Shown here in pieces: positions 37,601-48,600 of a stretch of 64,000 nt of DNA. This stretch comes from Parus major. Lineage: Eukaryota; Chordata; Aves; Passeriformes; Paridae. Made by a program: the position numbers and the translations under genes. Under the pieces are notes generated by a model. It made no database searches, had not been told where the DNA came from, and worked only from the letters and a program-made list of their open reading frames with translations. Each line of letters opens with the position of its first letter. The first letter of the stretch is position 1. Location: NCBI RefSeq assembly GCF_001522545.3, contig NC_031774.1, forward strand, positions 49,035,410-49,099,409. The letters run 5' to 3'.

Positions 37601-39039
37601 ATCTCACCTACGTGTGCCTTGGAGCTCAAGATCTTGGAAAGTGATTGCTTTATAATGTACAATGTTCAGTTATTGGGCTTCTGTCCATGAGCTAAATTAA
37701 ACATGTAGAATAATATAAAACACATGAATTTCCATCTAAAAAAACACAATCATCTTCACTTTAGCCAAAGGAAAGTATACAATAAACACCACTCATCTAG
37801 AGGAACCCTACAGACAGGGAGGGGAAAGGAAATGGAAAGAGGTGAAGTTTGAGGAAACCCCTCCAACTGAAGCAAGGCATTTTTCTAAATCATGACTAAA
37901 AGGGAAACCCCCATGAAATTCAGGACTGCCAATTCTCCTGCTAATACATTTTCCTATACATTCCCTAAATGTTTTCATTTGCAAAAATAGGATTGACTTT
38001 CCCTCCACTGAAAAAAGCCTAGCTTCTGTCATCAAGGCTGGAACAGCCGTGTAATGCAATTTCCTTCTTAAAGTTCTTAAAAGTGAATTCTGAGTTAAAC
38101 TGTCACGCGTAGCACTCCTCAGGGGTTCCTGGAAAACCATTTCCCCATCTGAGTATGTAACTCTGTGAAACCAAAAAGGGAAGGAGTCAATCTTGTCAGC
38201 TGTTTCTAGTCAAAAGTTTTTTGACAGAGAAGAGTTATAATTCTTAGAAATAAATTTCTGTTATGGAATTAAGTTCACTAGAGTAAAAGCTGTTGGAAAA
38301 TTCAAAATTGTCAAAATTATTGAAATAAAATGTCCTTGTTCACCTGAATATTTTTTTAACTCTATTGTTTTCAGAATTTTCATCAGTTGCACTGATTTTC
38401 AGATTTGATGTGAAAAAAAGCAAACTGTAATCTGAACTTTCTGGGGAAGACAATGAAAGCTTACATCCTCCAACACTAGAGAAATCTACTGCAAATGCAT
38501 TATTTCCTAGAGTGGAGAAAATCTTATAGAAGCAACATGTAAAATACTCCAAACAATAATATGTTATCTAGCACACTCTTTATCACTGCTTCCTTAATAT
38601 GGTTTCAAACCCGAAGAAGAGTCTGTGTGCCTTAAAGCTTGTTGTTTTTTAACCAACCATATCAGTTGATCTAATAAAAGATAATGACTCTACAAACCTT
38701 CTCTTTAAAAACATTTCACACAGTCTAGCTAGAGACAGAGAGGGGAAAATTAAGTTCACAAGCCTTGCTTGTGAAGTCCCATCGAAGGGACGATGAATTT
38801 GTCTGGATGCAATATGTAATAAACAACCCTGTGAAAAAAAAGGCAGAAGCTTGCACAGCATCTGCTTTGCAAACTTAAATAACTTGGCCATTTAAGTTGT
38901 TTTGTTTGGTCTATTACATATGGCAAAATGATCCAATTGATGCACTCAGTACCATCAGTATTTCATTTAAAAAAACGAATCTGTTCTCTTCCCTTCCCCT
39001 CCCCATGCTGATGGAGGATCAGTTTAATATCTGGATTGC
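34666..39039. other. non-coding stretch
   Basis: No gene recognised. The part from about 36890 to 37120 has CAATTAGTAATTA (36926-36938), a TTTATAG word and a CCAAT word, and is a candidate conserved non-coding element. A pair of short perfect hairpins lies at 38755-38795. Confidence 0.5.
38755..38795. repeat. double short inverted repeat
   Basis: An 8-base stem TTCACAAG/CTTGTGAA with a five-base loop (38755-38775) is followed four bases later by a 5-base stem CATCG/CGATG with a six-base loop (38780-38795). Both stems are perfect. Confidence 0.8.
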
Positions 39040-39300
39040 TGGCAATGCACTTGAGTGCTGGTGAGTCAGATAGATGGGAATGCTCCCTCTGAGTCAGTGT
39101 GGAGCCAGCCTCCCAGCATGGTGCTTGGGGACACTCTGGTGCTTGAGCTGCAATCGTTTAGATCAGAGAAAACCAAAGCCCTGAACAGTTGCGGTCACTT
39201 GAAATCAGATGGAAAAAACAGAGATATTACGCCAGTATCCTCAGCAAACTCAAAAGAAGACAATAATTGCAGGAGGCCAGATCTGCTCACACTCTGCCAA
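39040..39300 (+). repeat. ancient vertebrate retroposon (motif AAAACCGAGGTCCTGAC)
   Basis: AGATCAGAGAAAACCAAAGC, CCTGAACAGTTGCGGTCAC and TTGAAATCAGATGG match, in order, a deeply conserved retroposon block. I recall that block from turtle, crocodile and fish genomes as GATGAGACGTAAAACCGAGG then TCCTGACCACTTGTGGTCA then TTAAAGATCCCATGG. Upstream CTCCCTCTGAGTCAGTGTGG and AGCATGGTGCTTGGGGACAC fit the preceding part of the same element. The downstream TATTACGCCAGTATCCTCAG corresponds to its GTTAACCCCAGTGTCCTGG block. I do not know the catalogue name. Confidence 0.6.
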
Positions 39301-39636
39301 GAACCTTGATGAGATAGTCTTCTTTGTTTTCTACCATTAAATAGTCAAGCTCATTATTTTTATTATTGAAAAGTTGCTATATTACACACAAGAAGTGGTT
39401 GTATTTCAGTGCTGCTCAAAGTGATTCTGTTATGTATAAGCTGTAGGTTTGCACATGACAAGGAATAAATCAGTCCTAGCTGTGCTTTTGCATAGACTTC
39501 AATGGAGTTTAGATCTGTCCTAGACTTTTTAAATGATCTGTAGTTCATCTGGGAGAAAACAAAAGCAATTTAATCACAAATTAATTATTTTAGGAAAAAA
39601 ATAAAATAAAATACTGCACTCCCAGTTCTTCCCCTG
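39301..39636. other. non-coding stretch
   Basis: No gene. A GACTTCAATGGAGTTTAG piece at 39498-39515 belongs to a common old amniote repeat that I cannot name. An A-rich AAATAAAATAAAATA run lies at about 39594-39613. Confidence 0.45.
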
Positions 39637-39790
39637 GCCTGTAACCTCTTTGCAAGCAGGGCCCAGATTCTTATTTTGTGTTCACCCACTGCATAGCACA
39701 GTCAGCTCCTCTGGGTTTTTGAATGATGTATCTCAACAAAGCTATCACAACAGTGATAACCCCAATGACAATAATGTCCATGATAATAAA
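39637..39790 (+). repeat. ancient L2/MIR-like retroposon 3' tail
   Basis: CCTGTAACCTCTTTG, then GCAGGGCCCAGATTC, then TTTTGTGTTCACCCACTGCA, then TAGCACAGTCAGCTCCTCTG, then GCTATCACAACAGTGATAAC and an AATGACAATAATG end match the CTGTAAACTCTTTG...TAGCACAATGGG...AATAATAA tail found widely in sauropsid genomes. The same family as 13935-14066 is likely. Confidence 0.6.
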
Positions 39791-41260
39791 TTCAACACTT
39801 TCCAGTGAATAACACATGTAATTATTACACTCCATTGCTGTTTATTATTCAAGTATTTTTAGTTTCCCCTAGCAAAAGTTCTTGTCACTGACAATGCATC
39901 CAATTAAGTACAAAAAAATGAACATCTGCAAAATTTCAAGCTACCAAGAAAGCGCTGATACTTTCTTGCTTCAAGAAAGGGGACAGACTGACAGGGAAGT
40001 TTTTCTCTTTTTTCTTTCTGAAACACTACAGCTCTTGTAACCACCATTCCCCTCATTCACATAGCTGCATAGTTAGCTGCCAATTTACATGGGAATCATC
40101 ATGTGCACAGAAAACTATCTGAGAAACAAAATCAATTCAGTGAAATAACACTAACATTTCAAAGTGATCTGAGTTGCACAGGTCAGGGAAAAAAGATTAT
40201 GGCATCCACAGTAAAACAAATAAACATTTACTTTTGCACAGTTTCAAAATGGAAAAGCATGTTTCCTGATACATGAAGTTAAAATGAAACTCCCCATAAA
40301 GTATATGTTGAGATCCTGACCTGAGAACTCACGTGGCAGGATAGAACTCAATGCAAAATTAAAAGGAACGAGCTCTCCACCCACCAACTTCAGCAGCACT
40401 GCTAGGCACCATAATAATTAATTGAGCCTTGATATTTCATCAGCGGTTGATTACAGAGTAGAGCTGAGTGGAACATTTCACACAGAAAGTGAGGCAATGT
40501 TTCAACAAAGTCAGAAAAAAAAATAACTTTTCACACAGCATTGTTTTGTGAGTTTTGACATTTGATTTCACTTAGCTGAATGAAGAATAGAGTGAGAGAA
40601 GGTGAGCATGCCAGAGTGAGAGAGCTCAGTATTCTCTAAGTGGTTCACATGTTTAATAGTTGAAGAGATGGGAGCAGATTCTCCATTTGACCAAAACTTT
40701 GTCTCATGCAAAGGAGAGACATTTTGGGGAAACAACCAGTACTCCCAGGTGTTTTGACCAGACTCAAGACACTGACTCCCAGCCCAGAGCAGTAGGAAGG
40801 CTGCTTCACATCTCTCAGGATGATCAAGGCCCCCCCAGTGAAATGCTGAACAGCTGAGCATAGGTGAAACAGACACTGAAATATAGCCTTTGACATCCTG
40901 TGACTTGTTTTGGAGAGAAAGCCTTGCCCAAGGGCAGCTGCACCAGGATGTGGTGCCAAGCTGTCTCTTCCATGGGCATTTGTGTGGCAGCTCAGAAGCC
41001 AGTGGAGAGCTGGTTTATAAAGGGAGTTGAGAAATAAGTTTTCATTTTTATGACTGCCAACATTCACCTCAGCACTGCTCAAGTCCCTCAGTATCTCATG
41101 GCTTTCCAGGATCAAACCCTCTTCTGGCCGAAGAGTTTTGACATTGATTTTAGTGTAAACTTTAAAGTGTTTTGGAGGGTGCTGTGTGAAGGGGGCTCTT
41201 GTCCAGATGCTCAATTTAGGAAATCTCTCTCCTCCTCAATAGCATAATCCTTTGGGGGCA
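39791..41260. other. non-coding stretch with a long chance open frame
   Basis: No recognisable gene. A 189-codon minus-strand frame at 40645-41214 is the longest in the window. It has no domain, signal sequence or codon pattern that I recognise. The AT-rich part around 40405-40470 has ATAATAATTAATTGAGCC and may be constrained non-coding sequence. Confidence 0.5.
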
Positions 41261-41284
41261 TGTGTGTTTGTGTGTGTGTGTGTT
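41261..41284. repeat. (GT)n microsatellite
   Basis: A short, once-interrupted GT array directly to the left of the SINE at 41292. Confidence 0.9.
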
Positions 41285-41291
41285 GGAATTT

Positions 41292-41433
41292 CAGAGAATC
41301 ACAGGATATTCTGAGCTGTAAGGGACCCACAAGGACCATTAAGTCCAGTTCTTAAGATTGCCCAATTTGCCACACGAAGGTCAAGCCCACAGCCTTGGCA
41401 TTATTAGCACCAGGCTCTAGCCAACTTTGCTTA
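41292..41433 (-). mobile_element. passerine tRNA-Ile/CR1 composite SINE (TguSINE1-like)
   Basis: This copy has the same architecture and orientation as the one at 12811. The tail occupies the left: TCAGAGAATCACAGGATATT, then GTAAGGGACCCACAAGGACC. The tRNA-Ile-like head is at 41364-41432, with CCTTGGCATTATTAGCACCA and GGCTCTAGCCAACTTTGC in complement. The tail keeps more of the CR1 terminal repeat (GAATCACAGGATATTCTGAG) than the 12811 copy does. The two differ at many sites, so they are not a recent duplication. Confidence 0.8.
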
Positions 41434-42039
41434 AATTTGTTTAAGTATTAGGGGGAAGAAAAACAAACATCCATGTTTTAGCTATTTTTGATTGCTTAAA
41501 TTCTGTATGTACAAATGCAGGGAAATGTATTACCCTCCTATAGCAAACTTTTTATTCAACAACATGATGTAAACAGCTATTTTTGTTCTTTTTGCTAGGA
41601 CTAGGAGTGCTTTGGATGAAAGAAGGTGGGGGGGAGGAAATACTGGCATGTGTGAAATGTAGGAGAGGAAATGTAAGAAGAGAGAAATCAGAACATGACA
41701 CATAATAGGGCTACAGAAAGAGCAGCTGATAAAAAAAAGATAAGCATTGAAGAGGAAATTAAAAGACAACAAGTTATCCACTTGGAATTGATCAAGAAAC
41801 AAGAGCATGTATGCCTGTAGTAAGATCTCCATCTCCCATTGGCAGTTCCTCCAAGATCCAGGGTGTTCCCTTAGTCCTGGCTGACATCCAGCTTGGGTAA
41901 TTATATTCTACTTACATAAAATTCCCCTTGCAGTTTCAATTGGACACCACTTTGCATCCCAAACCGTTCTGCAGTGTGGTTATGCCTGCTTCACAACAGA
42001 GATGGCTGCATTTCAGCAGGGAGCAAAGTTATCTTTTTA
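41434..42039. other. non-coding stretch
   Basis: Nothing recognised. A G-rich GGTGGGGGGGAGG run lies at about 41626-41638. Confidence 0.55.
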
Positions 42040-42120
42040 TATAGTTCATATACTCTGTTATAAAGCACCTGGGACCCTTCTGCATCAAACGTGCTGTACA
42101 CATTACGTTATCAGTAGTAT
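42040..42120 (+). repeat. MIR-type SINE 3' end
   Basis: ATAAAGCACCTGGGACCCTT, then CTGCATCAAACGTGCTGTAC, then ACATTACGTTATCAGTAGT correspond to the GTAAAGCGCTTTGAGATCCTT, GGATGAAAGGCGCTATA and GTGCAAAGTATTATT blocks at the MIR 3' end. The upstream core is not recognisable. Confidence 0.55.
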
Positions 42121-42545
42121 TCAAGTTATTAGGAGAAATAGTATACAGTCATCATTTATCTACTGAGACAATAAATTCTCTGTTAAGTAGGGTCTAAGCT
42201 AAATCACAATGCCATAGTAGTGCTCAGATGGAATTGAATGGCACAGTTATAAAAGTAATTGAACAAGCCAGTACGGCTGCAGCTGGGGAAAGTAAATCAA
42301 AGGCCTAGATCCTGAGCTTAAGTAAAATAGATTTGTAGAAGTTCTGCTATTTGCACCAGTGGGGAATTTTGCCTCAAAAAACCAGGCTCTCAAAGAGAGA
42401 CTGGCCATCCTTCCCAAAGTTTTAATGCTTTTCCATCCAGCAGGAGCAAGCAGGCAAGTGCTGATGAACTGTGTTTAAGCAGTAGTTGCAGACTTAGGGG
42501 AGGTTCTGAGGTCAAAAAATTAGAGAAAGAGGAAAAATGCACACG

Positions 42546-42577
<32 letters not shown>

Positions 42578-43439
42578 GGAAGAGCCAGTGAAAAAGAAAA
42601 GAGAGATTCAGAATGTAACTCGGATTGCAAAAATGACCCACAACAGTCAGCTGACCCAGGTGAAGAAGCCAGAAGAGGGGAACTGTGCTGTTGCCCAGTA
42701 GCTTGAAAAGAAATGTGACTGCTTATTAGTTTGGTTTTTTGTTGTGTTTGTTTTTGTTTTTTTTATGTTTAGATCAAAAGGGCATTAAGTAATTCAATCC
42801 ATGTGTTTACACAGAGAACAGTATTAGCATGGGGATGCATGGAAGCCACATGGGAATATCTGCTAAATGAGACTACACTGAAAACAGCCATTCAGCAGTC
42901 TTGCAAAACGCATTGTATGGAGGCGAGTTGACCACTGCATAATTCAGCTAAGTGAAAGACAAAGCCATTGGGTGACTGAGTGCAGCAGCTTGTGAGGCAC
43001 AGACAGGTTTGCTGTGCAATGGGTCTGACCTGTTACTTTTACCATCATTTCCACATCCAGAGTTAGGAGATGGAGCATGATAGGTTCCAGAATGGAGAGT
43101 GTGACAGAAAAAAGTAATCAATTAGTGTGAAAGGTAATTGATGTAGAAAAAACAGATCATTCAGCTTCCAGAATTTCAAAGTGTATTTAAATATTTTTTA
43201 AAAAAAACAGTTTAAATTAATTTGTGGCAAAATGTTTTTTTTCTTGATCATGCTTTTGGGCTACTGAAGAGCCACTGGCACTATGTCTTATTGTAAAATA
43301 TAACATGAAAAGGGCTGTATAATGAGACACAAACGTTTTTCAGAGCATGATTTTTCTGCTGAACGAAAAAGCTTTCATCCTTAGTGGAGTTAGAGATAAG
43401 GAATTTTTGAGGCACAGCATCAAGGCACACCAGCCAGTC
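42121..43439. other. non-coding stretch with CA microsatellite
   Basis: No gene. A CA array at 42541-42578 is the only clear feature; T-rich GTTTG sequence lies at 42733-42766. Confidence 0.6.
42541..42578. repeat. (CA)n microsatellite
   Basis: About 14 CA units with ACGTACAT interruptions at the left end. Confidence 0.95.
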
Positions 43440-43682
43440 AAGGCAGATGATTGTCCTGCTCTGCTCTGCAATGGAGCATCCTCACCTTGAATATTGTCTC
43501 CCCAGGGCAGCAGGCACAGCCCCAAGCCTGACAGAGTTCAAGAAGCATTTGGACAACACTCTGAGGCTCACGGTGTAAGTCTTGGTGTGTTCTTTGTAGG
43601 GCCAGGTGTTGGACTCTGATGATCCTGATGGGTCCCTTCTAGCTCAGCATACTCTATGAGTCTGTGAGGCTCTGTGGAATAC
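43440..43682 (+). mobile_element. CR1 LINE, 3' end with internal deletion
   Basis: The left part (GATTGTCCTGCTCTGCTCTG and GAGCATCCTCACCTTGAATA) matches the C-terminal ORF2 region of avian CR1. At about 43497-43505 it jumps straight to the 3' untranslated region (AGGGCAGCAGGCACAGCCCC, GACAGAGTTCAAGAAGCATT, TGGACAACACTCTGAGGCTC). It then runs to the end (GGGTCCCTTCTAGCTCAGCA, TACTCTATGAGTCTGTGAGG). Several hundred bases that normally separate these parts are missing. Confidence 0.85.
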
Positions 43683-45564
43683 ATTATTATAGACACTGTT
43701 TCAAAAACCTTGTCAAGGTGCAGGTAAAAATTCTATTTTGTGCCAGTATTTGGCATCTGCTAAAGAAGAAGGAAGGTTAGTCAAGAAGGTGATGAGTTTA
43801 GGCTGTGTTTTTAAATGACCAGCCAGGCCTGCTACAAACATTAGAAGGTAGCAAGATTATAAACAAATAAATTTAAATAGATTCAAATTAAAATTGGAGT
43901 CCAGAGAACATACTGAATGCAGTCAAAGAGTGACAGATTTAAAAGGGACATAATGCTAGAGTGCATAATTTCTTTCAAAAGAGGAGAAACTTTAAAGTAC
44001 TACTACAGCAGCTACTTTATACTTGGAAAAAAAGATTTTTTTCAGAAACACCTAAATATAATTGCGAATAAAGCTTAAGAAAATGGGTCAAGGAATATTT
44101 TTATTATTATTTTGTACATACAGTGAAGCATTTTGTTGAATTACAAGACCACATATCTGAAAATCTCACTGAAGCATCAGAGACAAGGCTTAATTCTTTA
44201 TTGTGGGCCTGCTAATGCTCTTCAGAATTAAGCTAAATTACTGTGTCTTTCAAGACTCATATTTTTGACAAATGTCTAAGACTTCTTGATCTTTACCATG
44301 TATTTCACACTGGTTCACAAGATAACTTTTCAAAAAATGAGCTTTTGATTTTGCGCCTTGCATTTTGTCAACTGGATTCTTGTGAGCTTTGGGTTAGCAA
44401 CTTTAAGCCTCTGCTTCACAGAGGCTAATTAAATTAAATCAACTGAGTGAAAAGGCAGCCTCTCAGGTCTGCAGTAGAACAGGAGCCAATCCCAGAGGGA
44501 TGAGGAAGGGTAAGGCAGCAGCATGCAAGCCTTTCCCCTTCCCCCTTCCTCTTTGTGGAAGCTGTCCTAGGCACTGTCCAGGAGGCTGTCAGCTGAAACC
44601 GGCGGCTGCCATCAGCTAACACCGGCCACAGGAAAATGAGCCAAAAAGACAACAGAAGGAGAATGGAAGTGCCAATGTCCTCAAAATTCTGGCTCTGAAT
44701 GGAAATAAAATCTCCTTTATCTACCTCACTAATTTGTTTGATTAAAGGGGATGTGACTTAGCCCCATACATTGGAGACTGGTGAGAAAGCTGCTGGGAGA
44801 TGGCTTTTGAAATCATGTGTGCCATTGATTGCAGCTCCCAGCCTGTGGGCAGCAACTACTGTATTATCCCCTGATTAGTAGAATGGCCTCACTATAGGAA
44901 AGTCTGTGAAGTTTTGGGTAATTTTTACTCATATGTGACACAAGGTTGCAATCAGCATACATAATTTGGGGTCATCGTAGTTTTCATGTCAGATACTGGT
45001 GGAAGTTTAGAAAAGTCATCTTCACAGGACTATTTTTTCATACTGCAACACAAGCTCACGGGTTAAAGGTTTAAGTGTCCAAGTCAGCATTCACAATTGG
45101 AACTGGAAATTATTTTTCCATATGCATAAATATGGCAGTAACCTTTCCTCTTTGTATGCCATGTCGTCTTTTGCTAAGTGGCTGAAAACCTGGATGCATT
45201 GAGCTCAAAGAAGGAGGTAGGTCTGCAGGGAGAAGTAATGTGTGTTAATAAACTGGTTATTAACATAAAGAGAGGGGGGCATTTCAAAAAACATAACTGC
45301 TTTCAAGCACACAAGCTCCTCTTCAAGAGTAAATTTCATGTTCTTACACTCCTTAAACTCAATGGGAGCTTTAACATGAGCTCATTCATGTCTCACATTT
45401 AAATTGCAAATAGAAAGGATATAAGATTCATCCTAAAGGAAATGAAATTCCCTACCATTAAAGAAATGATAGGGTTGTTCTAAATAAAGCCTCGAGTGCT
45501 GGAGCATCTTGACCCAAAGTGGGTGTAGAGTTCAGAGAAGGCAAGTCAGAACACTTTTTAGCAT
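43683..45564. other. non-coding stretch
   Basis: No gene. A more GC-rich patch at 44460-44640 holds an imperfect direct repeat: CAGCTGAAACCGGC at 44590-44603 and CAGCTAACACCGGC at 44613-44626. It contains several of the few CpG sites in this part of the window. Confidence 0.5.
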
Positions 45565-45650
45565 TGGTTTACCCACCTGTTAAACGGGTCTAACAGTCAA
45601 CCTCAGGAAAATAGAGAGGATTAATTAACATATCTGATGTTCTCTGAGAT
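45565..45650 (+). repeat. MIR-type SINE core
   Basis: TTGGTTTACCCACCTGTTAA and ACGGGTCTAACAGTCAACCT match the CAGTTTCCCCATCTGTAAAATGG and following blocks. AGAGAGGATTAATTAACATA matches the GTGAGGATTAAATGAGATAA block. Only the core and part of the 3' region are visible. Confidence 0.55.
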
Positions 45651-48600
45651 TCAAGAGAAGAGAAAGAATACAGTGCAAAACACTACTCTTATTTTTGTCA
45701 TTTTGGTGATCCATCATCCCGCAGCTCTGTGGGGACAGGAACTGCTGTCTGATTCAGCAGGCAAACACATGCAAAAGCCACTGAGATTTCCCTTTGTTGT
45801 GGGCTGTCAACTGTGTGTTTTTTTGTTGTTTTTTTTTAAATTTAATTATTGGCCTTTATTGGGAGTGAGTTCCGATTCTGAGTGCTTTCATGGGACATCA
45901 TATGATGAGGTGGTACCAAGGGAAGTGCTGCAAAGTAGGTCAGGTACCACAAATGTAACCAGACAAGTCACTCAGGGGAAGTTCAGCTGTTTCAAGTAAG
46001 TCAGAGACTACAGCCTGGAAGACAGTGATTAAAGCTTAGAAGTCTTTACTGAAGCCACAGCATGATAGGCCTGAATCACTCCTGCAGTCAGATAAAGTTG
46101 TGCTATTACCAGTTTTCAGCCATCATGCAAAAATTCTGATCCTGCCAACCTTTCTCGCATCAGGGACTATCCCTTGCCTGGCAAGGAGACCCATTTGCTG
46201 TGTTCACACATCATAATTGAGGTCTGAGCCTAGAATAAATAAAGACATATGAAAGACACTCAGTGCTGTCTACATTGGATAAACTTTGCCTAGGCATTTG
46301 AATTTTTATCCAAATTGATCTCGTTCATTGAACCTTTCGTGGTTCTTACACAGGTAGGACTTAGAGTATAGTCAACCACCTTCTGTAATTAAATAAGTGT
46401 TTGTAATTAAATAGCCTCAATATTTATTGAATTTGAGCTATCTTCACTCATTCACAAAGGAAAAATAAATCTGGAAGAGATATTTTGTTATATATATTTT
46501 TAACTAAAATCAAATTTTTAAGAGCTACCTCATACACACCTGTTCACGTCTGCCTAATTTGACAGCCAGTTATAATAATAAATTCCCAATCCAACCTTTT
46601 CAATCTATGTAATCATTGTTGTCCTTTTAGCAGCACAATTTCTTAAAAGGGGCAGTGTTTGGTCTTACACTGGTCTGAAAAGGCCTACATTTTATCAATT
46701 TCATTACTTTACTGCTGATCTTTGTTAGCTTCAGGATTTTCCTGTGCTTTGTTTTTTATAATGTGTTTTCTTCGCCCTGGAATGGAAAACAGAAAAGAAA
46801 TCTGGGTTTGTGTATTTTTTAATGGTTGGTTGTTTTGGTTTGTTGTTTTTTTTTCCCCTTAATATACATTTTGATTTAGATATCAAACTGATTTTTGACA
46901 AAATTAATTGTACCAGCAGTGCCTTGTCCTGCAGTGCTTTCCCCTTTACATCCTGGGCTGCTACATGATCCTGGGCAGGCAAGCCTTACAAGGATGCTGT
47001 TACACAGCTCTTGTTTAGTGTTTAGATCTTTAATATTTAGATCTTTAAAGTGTTTTGTGTCTACTTCTAGCAGGCTTTGTGCCAGTTCCCCAACAATGTA
47101 GCTGAATCAGTAACTTGGAGCCAATTCCATGATAGTGGGTCCAGCAGTCTGCTCTGGGTATGTATCTTGTGAGTCCTGCAGCCTGCATGCCTCTTTGCCA
47201 AACAATGATATAATCAATAAGCTGCCAACTCTTGGATCAAGGATGTATCCAAGATATTTTAGGCTTATCCAATTACCGAATAATTGTGTTTGCAATAACT
47301 AGCTCGTGTTCAGCACATTTGGTTATTAGAAGAAAGTTGATTGCCACACTCTTTCAGTGCCAGTACAGCCAGAAAAGCTCTATTTTATTATGTCTCCACT
47401 AAGCTTAGAAAAGTTACCTCTGAGTGTTTTCCTATTTTTGGCGTCATGTAATGACATGCAGCTTATTCACACTGCTGTCCTCCAGCAGGGTTAGCGTAAA
47501 GGCTTTAAAGATATTGGCAGTATGCCTCCAATTTCCTCTTCTCCCCTTTACACAATTACAGAGCTTTAAATGATAGTCCCTAAATTCACAATCAACTCCT
47601 GAAGCCACCCAGTGAGACAGCAGGATGTGGAGCTATTCCCAAGCACGGATGAGCACTGAGTGCTGTGCTCCAGGAGTCCCCTCTCCCTGCAGAAAATCAG
47701 TGTAACCCACCTGGCAGGTAAAGGTTCTCTTTATTATGCAAACTGATGTTTGTCAAGGCTTTTCACTCTGCAGACAAAGAAATAACCTATTGACACTTCG
47801 GAAAGCTGAAACCAAGGAATTCTAGCCATTCTGGAACAGTCCTGCTTCAGTGATTTCTTTGAATACAAGTGTAATAACTGTCCAAAACACGATAAAAAAT
47901 GTTAATCTATTTTCATGGTCATTCTTTTGGACATTTTGCACTTCCAAGGAGATCCCAGGATGCAACAGCTTTATAGCATGATTTGGTCCCATGTTGATTT
48001 TCAGGTCATAAATTCAATAGGACTCCTTTGAGGAATTCTAGCAGAATTTTCTTTAGAAATCATATTTCAAATAGATTGTACCACTCATGCACTTAGTAGG
48101 TAAGCATAAACAGGTTGCAAATTAGGCTGCATGGATCCAGTTTTTAAAGTTTTTGTAACTCTCAATTTTCTTACAATGACTTTAGTCTTGAAATTTGAGG
48201 AGGGCATCTAAAAAAACCACACTGAATATGCTGGACCAACAGAAAAAATATATATTTGCATATTCCAGAGCAGTATACATTCATTGTGAAAGGGTGATGG
48301 GAGCAGAGGCAAATATCCATGGATCAACAAGTGAGTTTTAATCTGTGTCCAGGGGTGTGCTCCTTTATACAGCACTTTACAGGAGCTCCCAGGAAACCAG
48401 AGGGTGAACCCTGAGCATATCACAGATGTAAGGGTTTTCAGTGGCACTGGTTCAGAGGAGATACAAATGCCTTTCAGTCAACAGCCAAAGGGAACCACAG
48501 ACCCTCTTTCCTGGAAACAGATAAGGTCCTGGGATAGTAGCAGCTCACTATGCAGAAGCAAATAGAGAAAAGGACTAAAAAAGAAAAAAAAAAGAAAAAA

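Noticed and set aside
40645..41214. 189-codon minus-strand open frame, the longest in the window
   Set aside because: No recognisable domain, no homologue that I recall, no flanking splice or promoter context. A frame of this length can arise by chance in 64 kb on both strands. An overlapping open frame of 102 codons in another phase covers part of it.
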